From the NCBI GenBank assembly GCA_037833965.1, contig AP031357.1:7150001-7214000 (forward strand): a stretch of 64,000 nt of DNA, written 5' to 3'. This stretch comes from Marchantia polymorpha subsp. ruderalis. Its lineage: Eukaryota; Streptophyta; Marchantiopsida; Marchantiales; Marchantiaceae. Made by a program: the position numbers and the translations under genes. The notes under the pieces are model-generated. The model searched no databases and was not told where the DNA came from. It saw nothing but the letters and a program-made list of their open reading frames with translations. Below are positions 22,426-33,030 of the stretch, piece by piece (positions within the stretch are counted from its first letter, which is position 1; each line of letters opens with the position of its first letter).

Positions 22426-22969
22426 CATACACCGAAACTGAGCTCTCGAGTAAACGTGCGCCCGAACTTGTGCAAAACATATATATGCCTGACCCGTATT
22501 GATGATTGCGGTCGTGTTCATTAAGCTCCTCAGGTAGCATACTGCCTGATGGTTATAGACCCGTTTGTATCAGGAAAGTCGAACATTTTTATTAAGCTGT
22601 CATAATTTGCTCAGTATGTCGTGACTTATCGTGAATTGAATTTCTAGATTCCTAGGATTTTACCACGATAAATATTGCATCTTGCTATTTGCTACCTACT
22701 CAGCCTCAAGTTCCCCGCATAAACAGGGAGATCGACGAAATGCTCTGCTGTTTGTAAAGACCATGTAGAAGAGAGCGATATCAGAAACTCGATTAAATTC
22801 AATTCGAGTTCCAGCGTAGATTAAATACAAGCTAAACTCTCAGTTTCCATGTATGCTTCTGAATTCAACTACTGCTGCTATGTATTTGGCTGATTAATGT
22901 GTAGAAAATCACATCCACCAAAGAGAAGGCCGCTGTGTAATCTCTGAACTGTATAATTTTGCTAAACTC

Positions 22970-23530
22970 CTTCACTGTGAGTCCTTCGCACTTGAATCGA
23001 GTGATGAAATGTAAGCTCCTGCTTGCTCGCCGCATACAGATGTGATGCAGATATCAAAAGTAATGATGTCTTTATATAGCTGATCTGGAACGACTAGGTC
23101 CTCGTGTTTTCGGACCAGGACAAGATCTGGACTGAGGTTCATGCAAGCCTTGTGATAATTCAGGTCAATCCTGCAGGTACGTTCAGACTCGGCCTGTGCT
23201 TTTACTAGCATTAAAATAAAAACTGGGTTAGATCACGGCATCCTTGGCAATGTGCACACGTACAGCAATGCCAAAATTCAGGCCAAAGTCACAACGCTGC
23301 GAATTTTTCCTCTTATCTGCTTCTGGCACGATGATCTCTTGCTTCGAAGCTTGAGGCTGGATCTTATATATCCTGGATATTAAATCAGATGCTCCTGCTT
23401 GGTTCAAATCGAGTTTCGTCATGACAACAGTGGAAGCATCGAAGGTAGCTCGCTTATTCTTGAACCAGTTCGCTTTCTCTCCAAAGGCCACTTTCCAGGA
23501 TTGCGACTATGTCAAACATGATGTTAAAAT
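22970..23530 (-). pseudogene. Duplicated leader and C-terminal-like fragment (left arm of inverted repeat)
   Basis: It is homologous, inverted, to 31370-31860. It includes a conserved TATATAAA (23071-23078, - strand), the leader core, and a frame with GEKANWFKNKRATFDAST that resembles the family C-terminus. Differences between the two copies fall mostly on amino-acid-changing positions, so it looks like drifting non-coding DNA. It is split from its continuation at 28500 by the solo LTR. Confidence 0.55.
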
Positions 23531-23639
23531 ACATAGCATGTAGGCTGGAGTGAGAGAGGGTGCTTTTCAAGCTCAATTTGAAACACGTTACGACCATAGT
23601 GAAGACTGGTACTCATGGAGAATAATGGAGAATCCAAAG

Positions 23640-26600
23640 TGTAATAACCCACCAAAGGCTAAAACTGCAGTATGGTGGTAAAAAGATCGAATCCACAGGG
23701 ACAGAGGCAACACACAGAGTAAAAAATGTCACGTTTAACAGACTTTTGTAGAGTTTGAATTCTAGGCGACTGTCACTCCCAGAAATACTGCAGTGCTCGA
23801 CTCGGAGGAGGATCTCGACTCGGAGGATGCTCGGAGGATGCACGGTACAGCGTGGTCACTCAACACACACACACACACCTGAAACTGGCAAAAAGCACAA
23901 CTCGGAGGTCGGTCAGGACCTCCGCTTCGGATTTCAGGAGGAAAGTGTCTCAAAAGTTCACTCAGAGGTTCTGCAGGTAGTGCCTCCCACTCCGGCTTTT
24001 ACTGCCCTTCCGCCAGGAACTAGCGTAGGGTACCCGGACTGGACTTCCCACTTCGGAACGAAGCCTCTTCATACGCCGTGGACGTCACCCTCGACTATCA
24101 CACCAAACGCAGGGAGTGCAGACCCGACTGAGAACTTACTGAAAACACGATCCAGTAACACACACACAACCTGAATTACAAACCAAGGTTTACACGAAGT
24201 AATAAAACTTCACATTGGCATTCAGGGGAAACTTCCCGTAGGAGTACAATCAGGATATGTCACTCGAAGGAGTAAGGGGGAACTGTTCAAGTATCTAACT
24301 CGCAGCCGGCTCTGAGCATCAGAAATCACCCGCAGGTGCAGATCCGCACTACTCAAGTCTCTAACCGGGTGCTAGCTCTGAACATTCAGCCGAAGGCCTT
24401 CAACTACAACATACGGTAACTTCGCTATGCTGCAGCTTCTCTACGTGGTGCCAGGACCAAAATGCACAAACACTCCAAGAAAGTGAGTTCCTGATCTGCA
24501 CTTCCGAAACTGGAAGAGTCCCAAGGCAAAACGCCTTGATCTACTTTATACCCTCAAAGATCCTAACTAGCACTACGCTATCCTATCTACTACTCGCAGC
24601 ATCTTTGCGAAACCAAACTATTCTACTGCACTCGGCTGATCCGGTGCTGCGCCTCCTGCGCGCCGGACTGCTCCGTTCGCTGTCTCTACCTTGCCAGTCT
24701 TCCGACCGGCTGCGCAACCCCAGGCGTTGGAGCGCTGTGGTGACTTCCGACTGTAAGTGCGCCATAGTGTCGCGCGCACCCGACAAGAAGGTTTCTAATT
24801 TCCTCGCCACTCGCCGCCGACTCCGACTGTCACCCTCCGTCAAAGCCGCCGCCCGAAGCTCGAACTCCCTGAGTGTGATCCTCTCTTGAGCTGCCACCTC
24901 CCAATGGGCGTATCCTTTTAGACAACGAGTCACCTGTGTCGCCAACTCTCCTCGCGCCCTGCAGCTGCTCTCCACCTCTGCCAGCTGCATTTCTGCTTCC
25001 GCACGTTGTGCCCTCAAATCCGAGCACTCGGATTGCAAGTTGCGCAACAACTCCTCATCCTCCTTGCGGGCTCTTTGACTTTCTTCTAAGGCGCGCGTCT
25101 GGTGCGCAAGCTCGGCTGCTAGGACTTGGTTTTGTCTCCGCTCCTCCTGCAATTCCGACTCGATCTTTGCCCGTATTAGCTCGGCATCCGCCTGACTTTT
25201 CGTCGCCGCATCCTCCCTCTGCTGCTGCAAGGCTTGGTATAGTTTATGTGGTATAGTTTCTGTCGGAGGGCGGTGTTCCTATCCACATATACTCCGCACC
25301 TAGAGGCCCACTTTGCCACCTTGCTCCTCGTCCTTCGCCTGATAGTCTCCACATAAGACTGCGGTTTTAAAGCACTCGCGTATTTGGATGTCTTGCAATC
25401 CAGATATCGCAGGAGTGGAACTATCTGTTCGCACAGCACCCCTGTTGGCGTTTTCTGCACCGAATCTGCTTCCTGCTCTTCCGAGCTCGTCTCATCCTCA
25501 GTCTCGAGGATTTCAGTCGCCACCGAATCCCTTGGCGACTCCCTGGAACTGTGGTGCGCAGCAGCTTCCGCTGCGACTGCTGCTCCACTGCCTGCTAAAA
25601 TATCCAGGGCAGTGGGAGATCCCACTGCTTGAGCCCCTGTTCCGGCTCGATCTTCGGTCTCCGAAGGGGTCGACGCCGCAGTGACTCTTGTCACTTTTGC
25701 ACCGCCTGCTTCTGCTGCCTGCCCTTCCGGCGCAATCTGCGCGGAAGGTGTCCTCGCTGAAGGTGCGTCCGCCGAAGGCGTCCGCACACTGGTCGTCGGC
25801 CCCATCTGTCTCGCAGTCGGCGAATCCGGCCGACTTTCTGTTGTCCGACTCGCAGTCGGCCGACCAGCAGTTGTCCGACTGGGAGTCGGATACACCCTGC
25901 GCGTCTTGACTCCACTTGGCCTGTTTGCTGGTGGCGTTTTCCCAGAAGTGCCTTCCGCCGAAGACGACCCTCTGAGGGTTGTTGGCTCGTCAGCCAAACT
26001 CTCTTCTGCTTCCGGCCTTCTGTCCGGTTCAACGCGCCGTTCAGTTGGCCTTCCTTCCGCTTGTCGGTCTTCAGTCATCCGACTCGCAGTCGGCCGACTG
26101 TCAGTCCGTCCATCTCCTCCCGAAGGCCGTGGTGCCTTCTGTGCAGAGGTATCTGTCGTCTTCCCTAGAATCTGCGCGATTATCTCCTCCTGTGTGAGAT
26201 TCCGCCGGGTCGGAGTTCGCCCGGTCTCCTCAGTACCAGTTGGCATTTTGCGTGCCCTCTGTTTTGGTCGACTGTGAGGCTCGGGGGTGGGCCGACCACG
26301 AGTCGGCGCAGCTGGCACTTCCGGCTGCCTGTCCTCAGGTCTCTCATCCCACTTCCGCTTTCGCGGAATGCGCTCACTTCGACGTTCTTCTGCTGCTCTT
26401 GCTGGAGCCGGAGCCGGAGGCGTACTGGCAGGTTCCTCGTCCGGATCCGTGTCTACTTCGGCCTCCCGCGAATATCTACCTGGATAGTTCCGGGTCAGCT
26501 GCGGAAACCGTGTTTTCTCAGCATTTGTCAAACATCCCATCGCCCGATAAAACACGATCAAGTAAGGCGAGAGATGATTGAGGGTTCCTCCTTTCTCTTC

Positions 26601-28494
26601 TTGCGCATGTTGGCGCGTCACCTTCCACAGGAGCCGTGCCCAATGCACTGGAGCTCCTGACAACACTAGCTCCACAAATTCTACCTGCCAACCATGCATG
26701 TAAGCGGTCTTGGTCGGCTGCAATATCTGCAGCAATGCAGTCGCGACATTTCTCCGCAATCGATCTTTGTAATCCCGTGTCCGGAAACCGTTCTTGGGAT
26801 GCCTGGCAACTTTGAAGAGCTCATTGTAGGAGACTTCTTCCTCCTGGGACACCTTCACGCTATCGGCCTCGAAGAGGAGATCCCCTTCCTCGCCGGCACA
26901 CCTGCCCAACACCTGCGCCCAGTTGCAAATGTCCCATCTTTCTGGATGTGGACGGAATCCGCGAGAGGGCTTGTGTCTCTCCTGCAGATATTCGCGCACC
27001 ATCTCCGGACATGTCCAGTTCCACCCCCACAGGAGAAAATCGAGCTTCAGCCTCAGCAGCACATCTTGAAATGCGCGTAGACCGATCTGCGGCACCCTGA
27101 GTGGAGACACTCGCAGCTGGGGAACCTTCGACATTGCGTTGCCTGCACACACAAACGTTCTCCCTTTCGCTCGCTCTCTCACAATCGCCACTGCGCGTCG
27201 GCCGCTCAAGCACTGACTGCTCACTCTCTCTGCGCTCACGCTCACGATCGCTACTCGCACTTCTCTCCAAGGTCTGTCAAGATCCTTGCGCAACTCGTCT
27301 CCGCACTCTCTCCTCTCACTGCAGGTCGCTCCGCTCTTGCGCGTAATCTTGGAAACTGGAAATCGCAAAATCAAGAATGAGAGAATGAGACTGGAGCGCA
27401 GTCTTTTCTTCTCCGATTTCAAGAACGTCCAACGTTCTTACTGGTTACAACGTACGCAGCCGGCTATACGGCCTAACGGTTCGCCCTTTGCATGCGCGAA
27501 TTCACGTCTCCGCACTGCGCGCATTCGCATGCGTAAATGTTGAATTCTCCCGCCGCCGCCACCTTCCGGACTCGAGTCCGCCGCAGGGTATATGTCGGCC
27601 ATGTTGTCTTTTCCTAACCCGTCCCTCCCCGGAGGCGTGTCGCCGCTGGTGCGTTCCTTATCCGTCGGCGCCTTGCTGGAGGCGCACATCTAGTCGGAGC
27701 GAATTACGCCGGCGCGCAGTCGTACCGCTTATTTTGTCCTTTATGCCTCGTCCATTGCTGCCGGCGCATATCCGCCAGCGCAACTCATGCCGGCGCATCC
27801 GGCCGTCAACGCCACGTCGGAGGCGTACATCCGACCGGCGCTTTCCTTTCATGAACAGCCGCCAAAGGCGCTTCTGACTCTGAGTTGGTTTCCTCCTATG
27901 AGCGCGTGATTCCGCCGAAGGCGCATCGCCGAGGGCGTACGGGAATCCTTTCCGGCTGTGAACCCTAGCGCGAACGGCGCATGTCCGGCTACGAGTTTTC
28001 CAACGCTCATAACTTCTCCGTCTCTAATCCATCTCCGACGCTCTTGGGCTCGTTAGAACGAGCGTCCCGAGCTCTTTCTAATGCGACTTCAACCAACTGG
28101 ATCTACCGTGTATCCCGATCGTTATGAAGGTTTTCACTTTCCGCGCTAGCGGCGCATCGCCGAAGGCGCACTCATGGTCGGACGCCTTCAGAGGTCCGGG
28201 CCCTTCTCCTGACGTCTTTAGTAAAACCTCCTCCTGAGGTGTCTGCGCCGGAAGCGTAGCTTCCTTATACGCTGGAGGCGCGTGAGTAGAGACAACTCCG
28301 AAAAGGAGCTTTTGCCGAAGGCGCCGAAGACATTGGCGTTGGTACATCCGACTACGTGAGTCTTCGTGTCCTCGTGACGATCTCATCAATCCACTCTATT
28401 TAACGTACACTTTTCTAACTACAAACACTGCTTCGGTACTAGTTTTCTAAAATTGTTTAAATTCTGCAAAAAAAACAAAAAGTGTGTTACCACA
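23640..28494 (-). mobile_element. Type B solo LTR (4855 bp) with perfect 5-bp target duplication
   Basis: It runs from TGTAATAACCC to TTACCACA, flanked by CAAAG at 23635-23639 and 28495-28499. It contains no internal region, so it is a solo LTR left by LTR-LTR recombination. The paralogous sequence at 31184-31290 lacks the insertion and shows the joined site around CTTTG (about 31219-31225). This proves that the long open frame lies within the LTR unit itself. Confidence 0.95.
24583..27134 (-). pseudogene. U3-encoded protein in the solo LTR, frame broken near 25240
   Basis: It starts MSKVPQLRVSP at 27134. It follows the frame at 14430-16985 with scattered substitutions, including several in the Pro/Thr/Arg-rich middle. 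A small rearrangement at about 25235-25262 (duplicated GGTATAGTTT and loss of codons) shifts the frame; the coiled-coil part continues as a separate frame at 24583-25230. The conserved N-terminal domain is intact. Confidence 0.8.
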
Positions 28495-28544
28495 CAAAGA
28501 TACGCAATAGTTACATAAGAAAAACGCTCAATTGGAATATCTTA

Positions 28545-28960
28545 AAAAATTAAACAACCGAAATGGAAAATATTCGGTTCTTAGTGTACAAAATCAATGA
28601 TCTCGAAAAAAACATGAAAAGAAAAGTTTTATTAGGATAGATAGATTTTTTAATCTATCTATCCTAATAAAACTTCATATACCTTTATCATTAGAAGCTC
28701 AAGCAGAAGCTCGTTTACTTATGCTTTCTCATAAAAATTTATTATCTCCAGCTACAGGAGAACCTATTTCTGTGCCAAGTCAGGATATGCTTCTTGGACT
28801 TTATATTTTAACAATTGAAAATAATCAAGGTATTTATGGAAATAAATATAATCCATCAAAAAAATATGATAGTAAAAAAAAATTTTCTCAAATACCTTAT
28901 TTTTCTAGTTATGATACTGTTTTTCGAGCTCTTCAACAAAAACAGATTATAAACCGAATG
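28545..28960 (+). other. Insertion containing plastid DNA (NUPT)
   Basis: Compared with the inverted paralogous segment at 31100-31190, about 415 bp are extra here. The flanks match on both sides: TCAATTGGAATATCTT before it and TACAGAATGACTCTTAA after it. The insert holds an rpoC1 piece (28676-28948), a 22-bp perfect inverted repeat (28626-28647 and 28652-28673, TTTT loop), and about 80 bp of AT-rich sequence of unknown origin. Confidence 0.8.
28626..28673. repeat. Perfect 22-bp inverted repeat with 4-base loop
   Basis: Arms 28626-28647 and 28652-28673 are exact reverse complements around TTTT. The repeat ends three bases before the recognisable rpoC1 coding sequence. It may be a plastid 3' stem-loop carried along or a junction made during insertion. 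Confidence 0.9.
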
Positions 28961-28975
28961 TCTTCTACAGAATGA
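28676..28975 (+). pseudogene. rpoC1: Plastid rpoC1 fragment in the nucleus
   Basis: The frame reads [20 protein letters not shown], then [21 protein letters not shown], and ends FRALQQKQI at about 28948. This is the conserved centre of the plastid RNA polymerase beta' subunit, just after the catalytic region. About 91 codons remain without internal stops; the last codons before the stop at 28973 are nuclear sequence. The variable part ([17 protein letters not shown]) differs from that of land plants and hints at an algal or early-diverging source. It is non-functional in this setting. Confidence 0.85.
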
Positions 28976-28999
28976 CTCTTAATACTTTAAATTACAGTT

Positions 29000-29330
29000 T
29001 GCACAGTCCACTGCAATGATCCAATTGCGGGTGATCAGCGGAATAATGAAGAAAATAGATTCCCGATGCGTCACATCGAAGATAGCTCGTGCAGGTCAAG
29101 CTCATATTATGCGACGTCCGTATAATATGACGTGGTATGAATCTGCAGAAATAATAAGTTCGGAGTTGAACGTGCATTTGTGGAAGCTGGGTGTGAAGAA
29201 ATGTATGCACCTGTTGGATAGCCGCAAATCGATGAGACGCTGACTCACGCCCAGAGAAAATGAGAAGTCTGAATGTGAAGATGTGGATGCTGATTGGTGA
29301 CAGTACAACAGAAGAGCAAAAAATTTCATG
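29000..29330 (-). repeat. Dispersed leader module, reverse copy
   Basis: Read on -, it contains GCGTGAGTCAGCGTCTCATC, the ACACCCAGCTTCCACAAATGCACGTTCA segment and GAGCTATCTTCGATGTGACGCATCGGGAA. It shares these with 18780-19080 on + and partly with 49540-49760. No coding role was seen. Confidence 0.6.
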
Positions 29331-29359
29331 TACTAAGTGGGTGTGAGAATGTACAATTG

Positions 29360-31048
29360 CACAAGTTTAGGGGTTAAGATAAAGTTTAGGGTGAAGTTGA
29401 TGTACCAAGCACAGTTTCAACAACATGAAGGGAAGTTGATCTGATGGCTCAAAGTAATTGAATACGGAGCTGAATGCGGAATACGGAGGTACACTCGCTA
29501 CGATGATGACGTTAAAATCTCAGTTCTGTGAAAGGTTAGAGTCCAGCGACAACTCCTTGGATCAGTGATGGCCTCAAGCCAGCCTATGAATGTGAAGACT
29601 AGATGGCCGGAGATTAAAAAACAGAGCATGATCAACTGATGGATATCTTTATTAGAGCATCTCAGTAATCCAACTGGTAAATTAAATTACACCCGAATAT
29701 CAACTAAAGAGGGCAAGTCATTGAAGTCAGATGTAGAGGGTTCAAATCAGGATTCTACTGAGGTACGTTGCTCTACGGTAACAAAGTTAAAAATTCTTGT
29801 TACAGAATTATTGTCAAAATCTGTTCAAATTTTACGTTGTGAAGTTGCTACCTGCGTATGCAATTGAGTAGTTATGTACATGGCGCAGCAGGAATTGCTT
29901 TAAATGGAAAGACCTTTTGTTGAAATAGTTTTTAAATAGTCAGCAACCATTTAGCCTATCTGTTTGTACCCTACTGTCGTTGGCCTCCTGGTTTGGGCCA
30001 ATGAGCCAATGTTATTCAACAACTGTTTAGAAATTGTATAGCGATGTGACGGAACTGTTTTGATCTTGCAATCATAATAGGAGTTTAAATAGAATTATGA
30101 AGCACTAGGTAGACTCTAGAAGCATCACCTTGAACAGTCTGTCAGGACTGTGTCCTTGAGTCCCAGCTAACCAGCGGCTAGGAGAAGACGAAAACGAGGA
30201 AATGAGATTGAAAGTAGCATCTAGTGACTCTAAGATTTCTCAATGCTGAATTACAAACACAGAATTCTATGTCCATAATGAGAACAGTGAATAATTCTTT
30301 GCTCCTCTGAGAGCTGACCATAGGCTGTCCTTTCTTGGCTATTCTTGTTCCTGTATATCTGTGATCTCAAATGTAGCGGTAAGCGCTGTGCAGATGCGCT
30401 TGTAATCATCCGAAGTAATCATTGTGAGGAAAGACGTTACAATATATTACGTGGAGACTTCGCTTTTGTGGATGTAGTCAATAGCATCAAACAGCCATAC
30501 ATGTAGCGGCAGAAGTTGCCTGCAAAAGTAATTTTGGAAATTGAAAGTTCAGCATTTATTTCTCCACGCTTGAATACCAATTCACTTAATTATTGACACC
30601 GCTCAATATTACACGGGCTCTGCAAGCAGAAAAGCATTTCCTTTATCTCCCGATAGCGTCGTGGCACTGAAGGCTGAGTGGGTTGCGAAAACCAAGATGC
30701 GACCTCTATTTGATAAAGTCAAACGAAACTGGAGTCTGATTCCAATATCAGACACGACATAGCGCGGCAATTGTAAAGCCACTAAAGATAGGTTCAACAG
30801 GTGTATGGCAGCCAGGAATTCTACTTGCACCAGACATTTTCTCGTGCAAACAGCTCCACCCAAATTCAGTTCCACGCCGCTCGAGAACTCAGTTTCAGTT
30901 CAAGAGCACGTTCTCGGGAACTGCAGTATTGTCAAAACTTGCACCGTTGGCTCTGAACCAACTCAACTTCTCTACATCGGTCAAATTCTCGATCTGAGAC
31001 ATTAGTTGACTTGCATTTGACGATTTCAGTATCCAGGTGCCTGTAGCT
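29360..31048. repeat. Segmental duplication, copy 1 (partner 44340-46018)
   Basis: The similarity to 44340-46018 is direct and long, for example GGTTAGAGTCCAGCGACAAC at 29535 and 44490, and the TGGCCTCCTGGTTTGGGCCA segment at 29980 and 44933. Similarity ends inside the secreted-protein gene remnant at about 31048. No intact gene was seen in this copy. Confidence 0.85.
30895..31048 (-). pseudogene. C-terminal fragment of the secreted-protein gene
   Basis: The last ~51 codons are preserved with the natural stop: GTWILKSSNASQLMSQIENL and then DVEKLSWFRANGASFDNTA. This closely follows the intact gene at 45863-46429. Homology stops abruptly at 31048 in the codons that correspond to TEDSA, so the signal peptide and cysteine-rich part are gone. 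Confidence 0.8.
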
Positions 31049-31179
31049 GATGTATTAATACAAATCTTACTAACAAAGTTATTGAGAGCATTACGGCGAA
31101 TATTTTGGTCAATGCAGTAGACTGTGCGATCTATAAATTAAAGTTTTAAGAGTCATTCTGTAGGAGACTTTTCAAAGAT

Positions 31180-31700
31180 ATTCCAATTGAGTATTTTTCT
31201 TATGTCATTATTGCGTATCTTTGGACTCTGCATTATTCTCCATTATTACCGGTCTTCACTTCGGTCGTAACTTGTTCCACAATTAAGGTTGAAAAACACC
31301 CTCTCTCACTCCAGCCGACTTGCTATGTATGTTACCATCGTGATTGCCATAGTCGCAATTCGGGAAACTGGTCTTTGGAGAGAAAGTGAACTTGTTCAAG
31401 AAGAAGGGCGCTACTTTCGATGCTTCCACTGTTGTCATGACGAACCTCGATTTGAACCAAGCAGGAGCATCTGATTTCATATCCAGGATATTTAAGATCC
31501 AGCCTCGAGCTTTGAAGCAAGAGGTCATCGTGCGACAAGCAGATAACAAGAAAAATTCGCAGAGATGTGACTTTGACCTGAATTGTGGCCTTTTGCTGTA
31601 CATGTACACATTGACAAGGATGCCGTGATCTAACCGAGGTTTTTATTTTACTGCTAATAAAAGCACAGGCCGATTCTGGACGTACCTGCAGCATTGACCT
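31180..31700 (+). repeat. Right arm of the inverted duplication, holding the empty LTR site
   Basis: It matches 28500-28540 and 22950-23639 in inverted order without the solo LTR and without the plastid insertion. The frame at 31386-31628 (ATFDASTVVMTNLDLNQAGA) matches the left arm, but the differences are not codon-like, so no gene is called. Confidence 0.75.
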
Positions 31701-31719
31701 GAATCAACACAAGGCTTGC

Positions 31720-32045
31720 ATGCATTTCAGTTCAGACCTTATCCTGGTCCGAAAATACGAGGACCTAGTCGTTCCAGATCAGCTATATAAACACATCACT
31801 AATTCTGATTTCTGCATCACATCTGTATGCGGCGAGCTAGCAGGAGCAAACATTTCATCACGTCCAGCTTACAGTTCTGTACGTCCACCTTCGGAGATAT
31901 CTTTTCTGCAATTATGTTCATGTTATATAACCAAAGTGTATTCTATGTGTAAACTATGCGAGCTACCTACACGTAACACATCGCTAATCTCGTTTCTTTA
32001 ATAGAGCAAGTTACGAGGAGAAACTAGCTCTCACCAGATCCGAGA
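31720..32045 (+). promoter_or_regulatory. Likely promoter and 5' leader of the cyclopropane synthase gene; duplicated module
   Basis: TATATAAA lies at 31784-31791, with a likely start region around 31810-31830. The whole segment is clearly similar, inverted, to 46640-46990 upstream of the intact secreted-protein gene; the similarity ends at about 32045, just before the ATG at 32053. The TATA box is intact here and in the left-arm copy (23071-23078), but reads TACATAAA in the 46903-46910 copy. A 41-codon upstream frame starts near 31828. Confidence 0.7.
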
Positions 32046-32052
32046 CAGGTGC

Positions 32053-32996
32053 ATGGGATCAGCAAGAGCTGGTAAAATGAGAGTTGCAGTGGTCGGGTCC
32101 GGAGTGGCAGGCCTGACTGCTGCTCGGACTCTAGCTCAGTCAGGTGCCAACGTCGTCCTCTACGAGAAAGACAGCCACATTGGCGGCCACGCCAACACTC
32201 TGCACGTGGATGGCGTCGCCCTCGACATTGGATTCATGGTCTTCAACCAGGTACCTCCCATCTCCATTCGCTCTCCCTTCCCCTCCCTCCACGCCCGACA
32301 GAACAATAGCGCCATAGATCGAGAGCAATCGAGTCTGAGCACGTCCGAAACGATCTTGCCCGAGCCCGAGACCTCGAGCCCACCACGAGAGTAGCGAGAG
32401 CGAGCGAGCTGAAGATCTCGAGAGGCCGCCGCTGTCTCTCGACTGACGTAGTACATGACGGCGGTGTGTCGCGCGTCGGTCGGCCGTTGGCCGTGACGCC
32501 ATGCGGATCGATGTCTCCGCGTTGTCGCCGTCGTGTTTTTGCCCCTGGCCCGCGACAATTCGTTCCTAAACCCTGAACCTCGCCTCGGGTCACCTCGTGG
32601 TCGGGTTGGGTCAGGTGGCGTTGTTCCTGCTGCTGCTGCCCGAATCGGCCCGGGATGCATCTCGTGGCAGTGCCAGGCAGGCGCGCGGGCGCTAATGTCT
32701 AATGATGTGGACGCTGACTGGATGGATTATGGAGCAGGTGACGTACCCGAACATGGTGGCGTTCTTCGATGAAATCGGGGTGGAGATGGAGAAGTCGGAC
32801 ATGTCGTTCGCGGTGAGCCTGGACGGCGGCAAGGGCTGCGAGTGGGGCAGCACGAGCGTCGCGGGCCTGTTCGCGCAGCGATCGAATGCCGTGAACCCGT
32901 TCTTCTGGAACATGATCCGCGAGATGCTCAAATTCAAGGCCGACGTTCTCGCGTAAGAGCAGAATCTTGGCCAGACTTCCATTGCCCGCCCGTAAT

Positions 32997-33030
<34 letters not shown>

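Noticed and set aside
23228-23491. Frame GEKANWFKNKRATFDAST and its partner 31386-31628 as a gene
   Set aside because: The two copies differ mostly at amino-acid-changing positions, and one ends early; the pattern looks like drifting DNA, so only a remnant is called.
29725-29765. tRNA-like T-arm sequence (GGGTTCAAATCAGG)
   Set aside because: No acceptor stem, D-arm or anticodon arm can be built around it; the duplicate at 44680-44710 has changes that break pairing.
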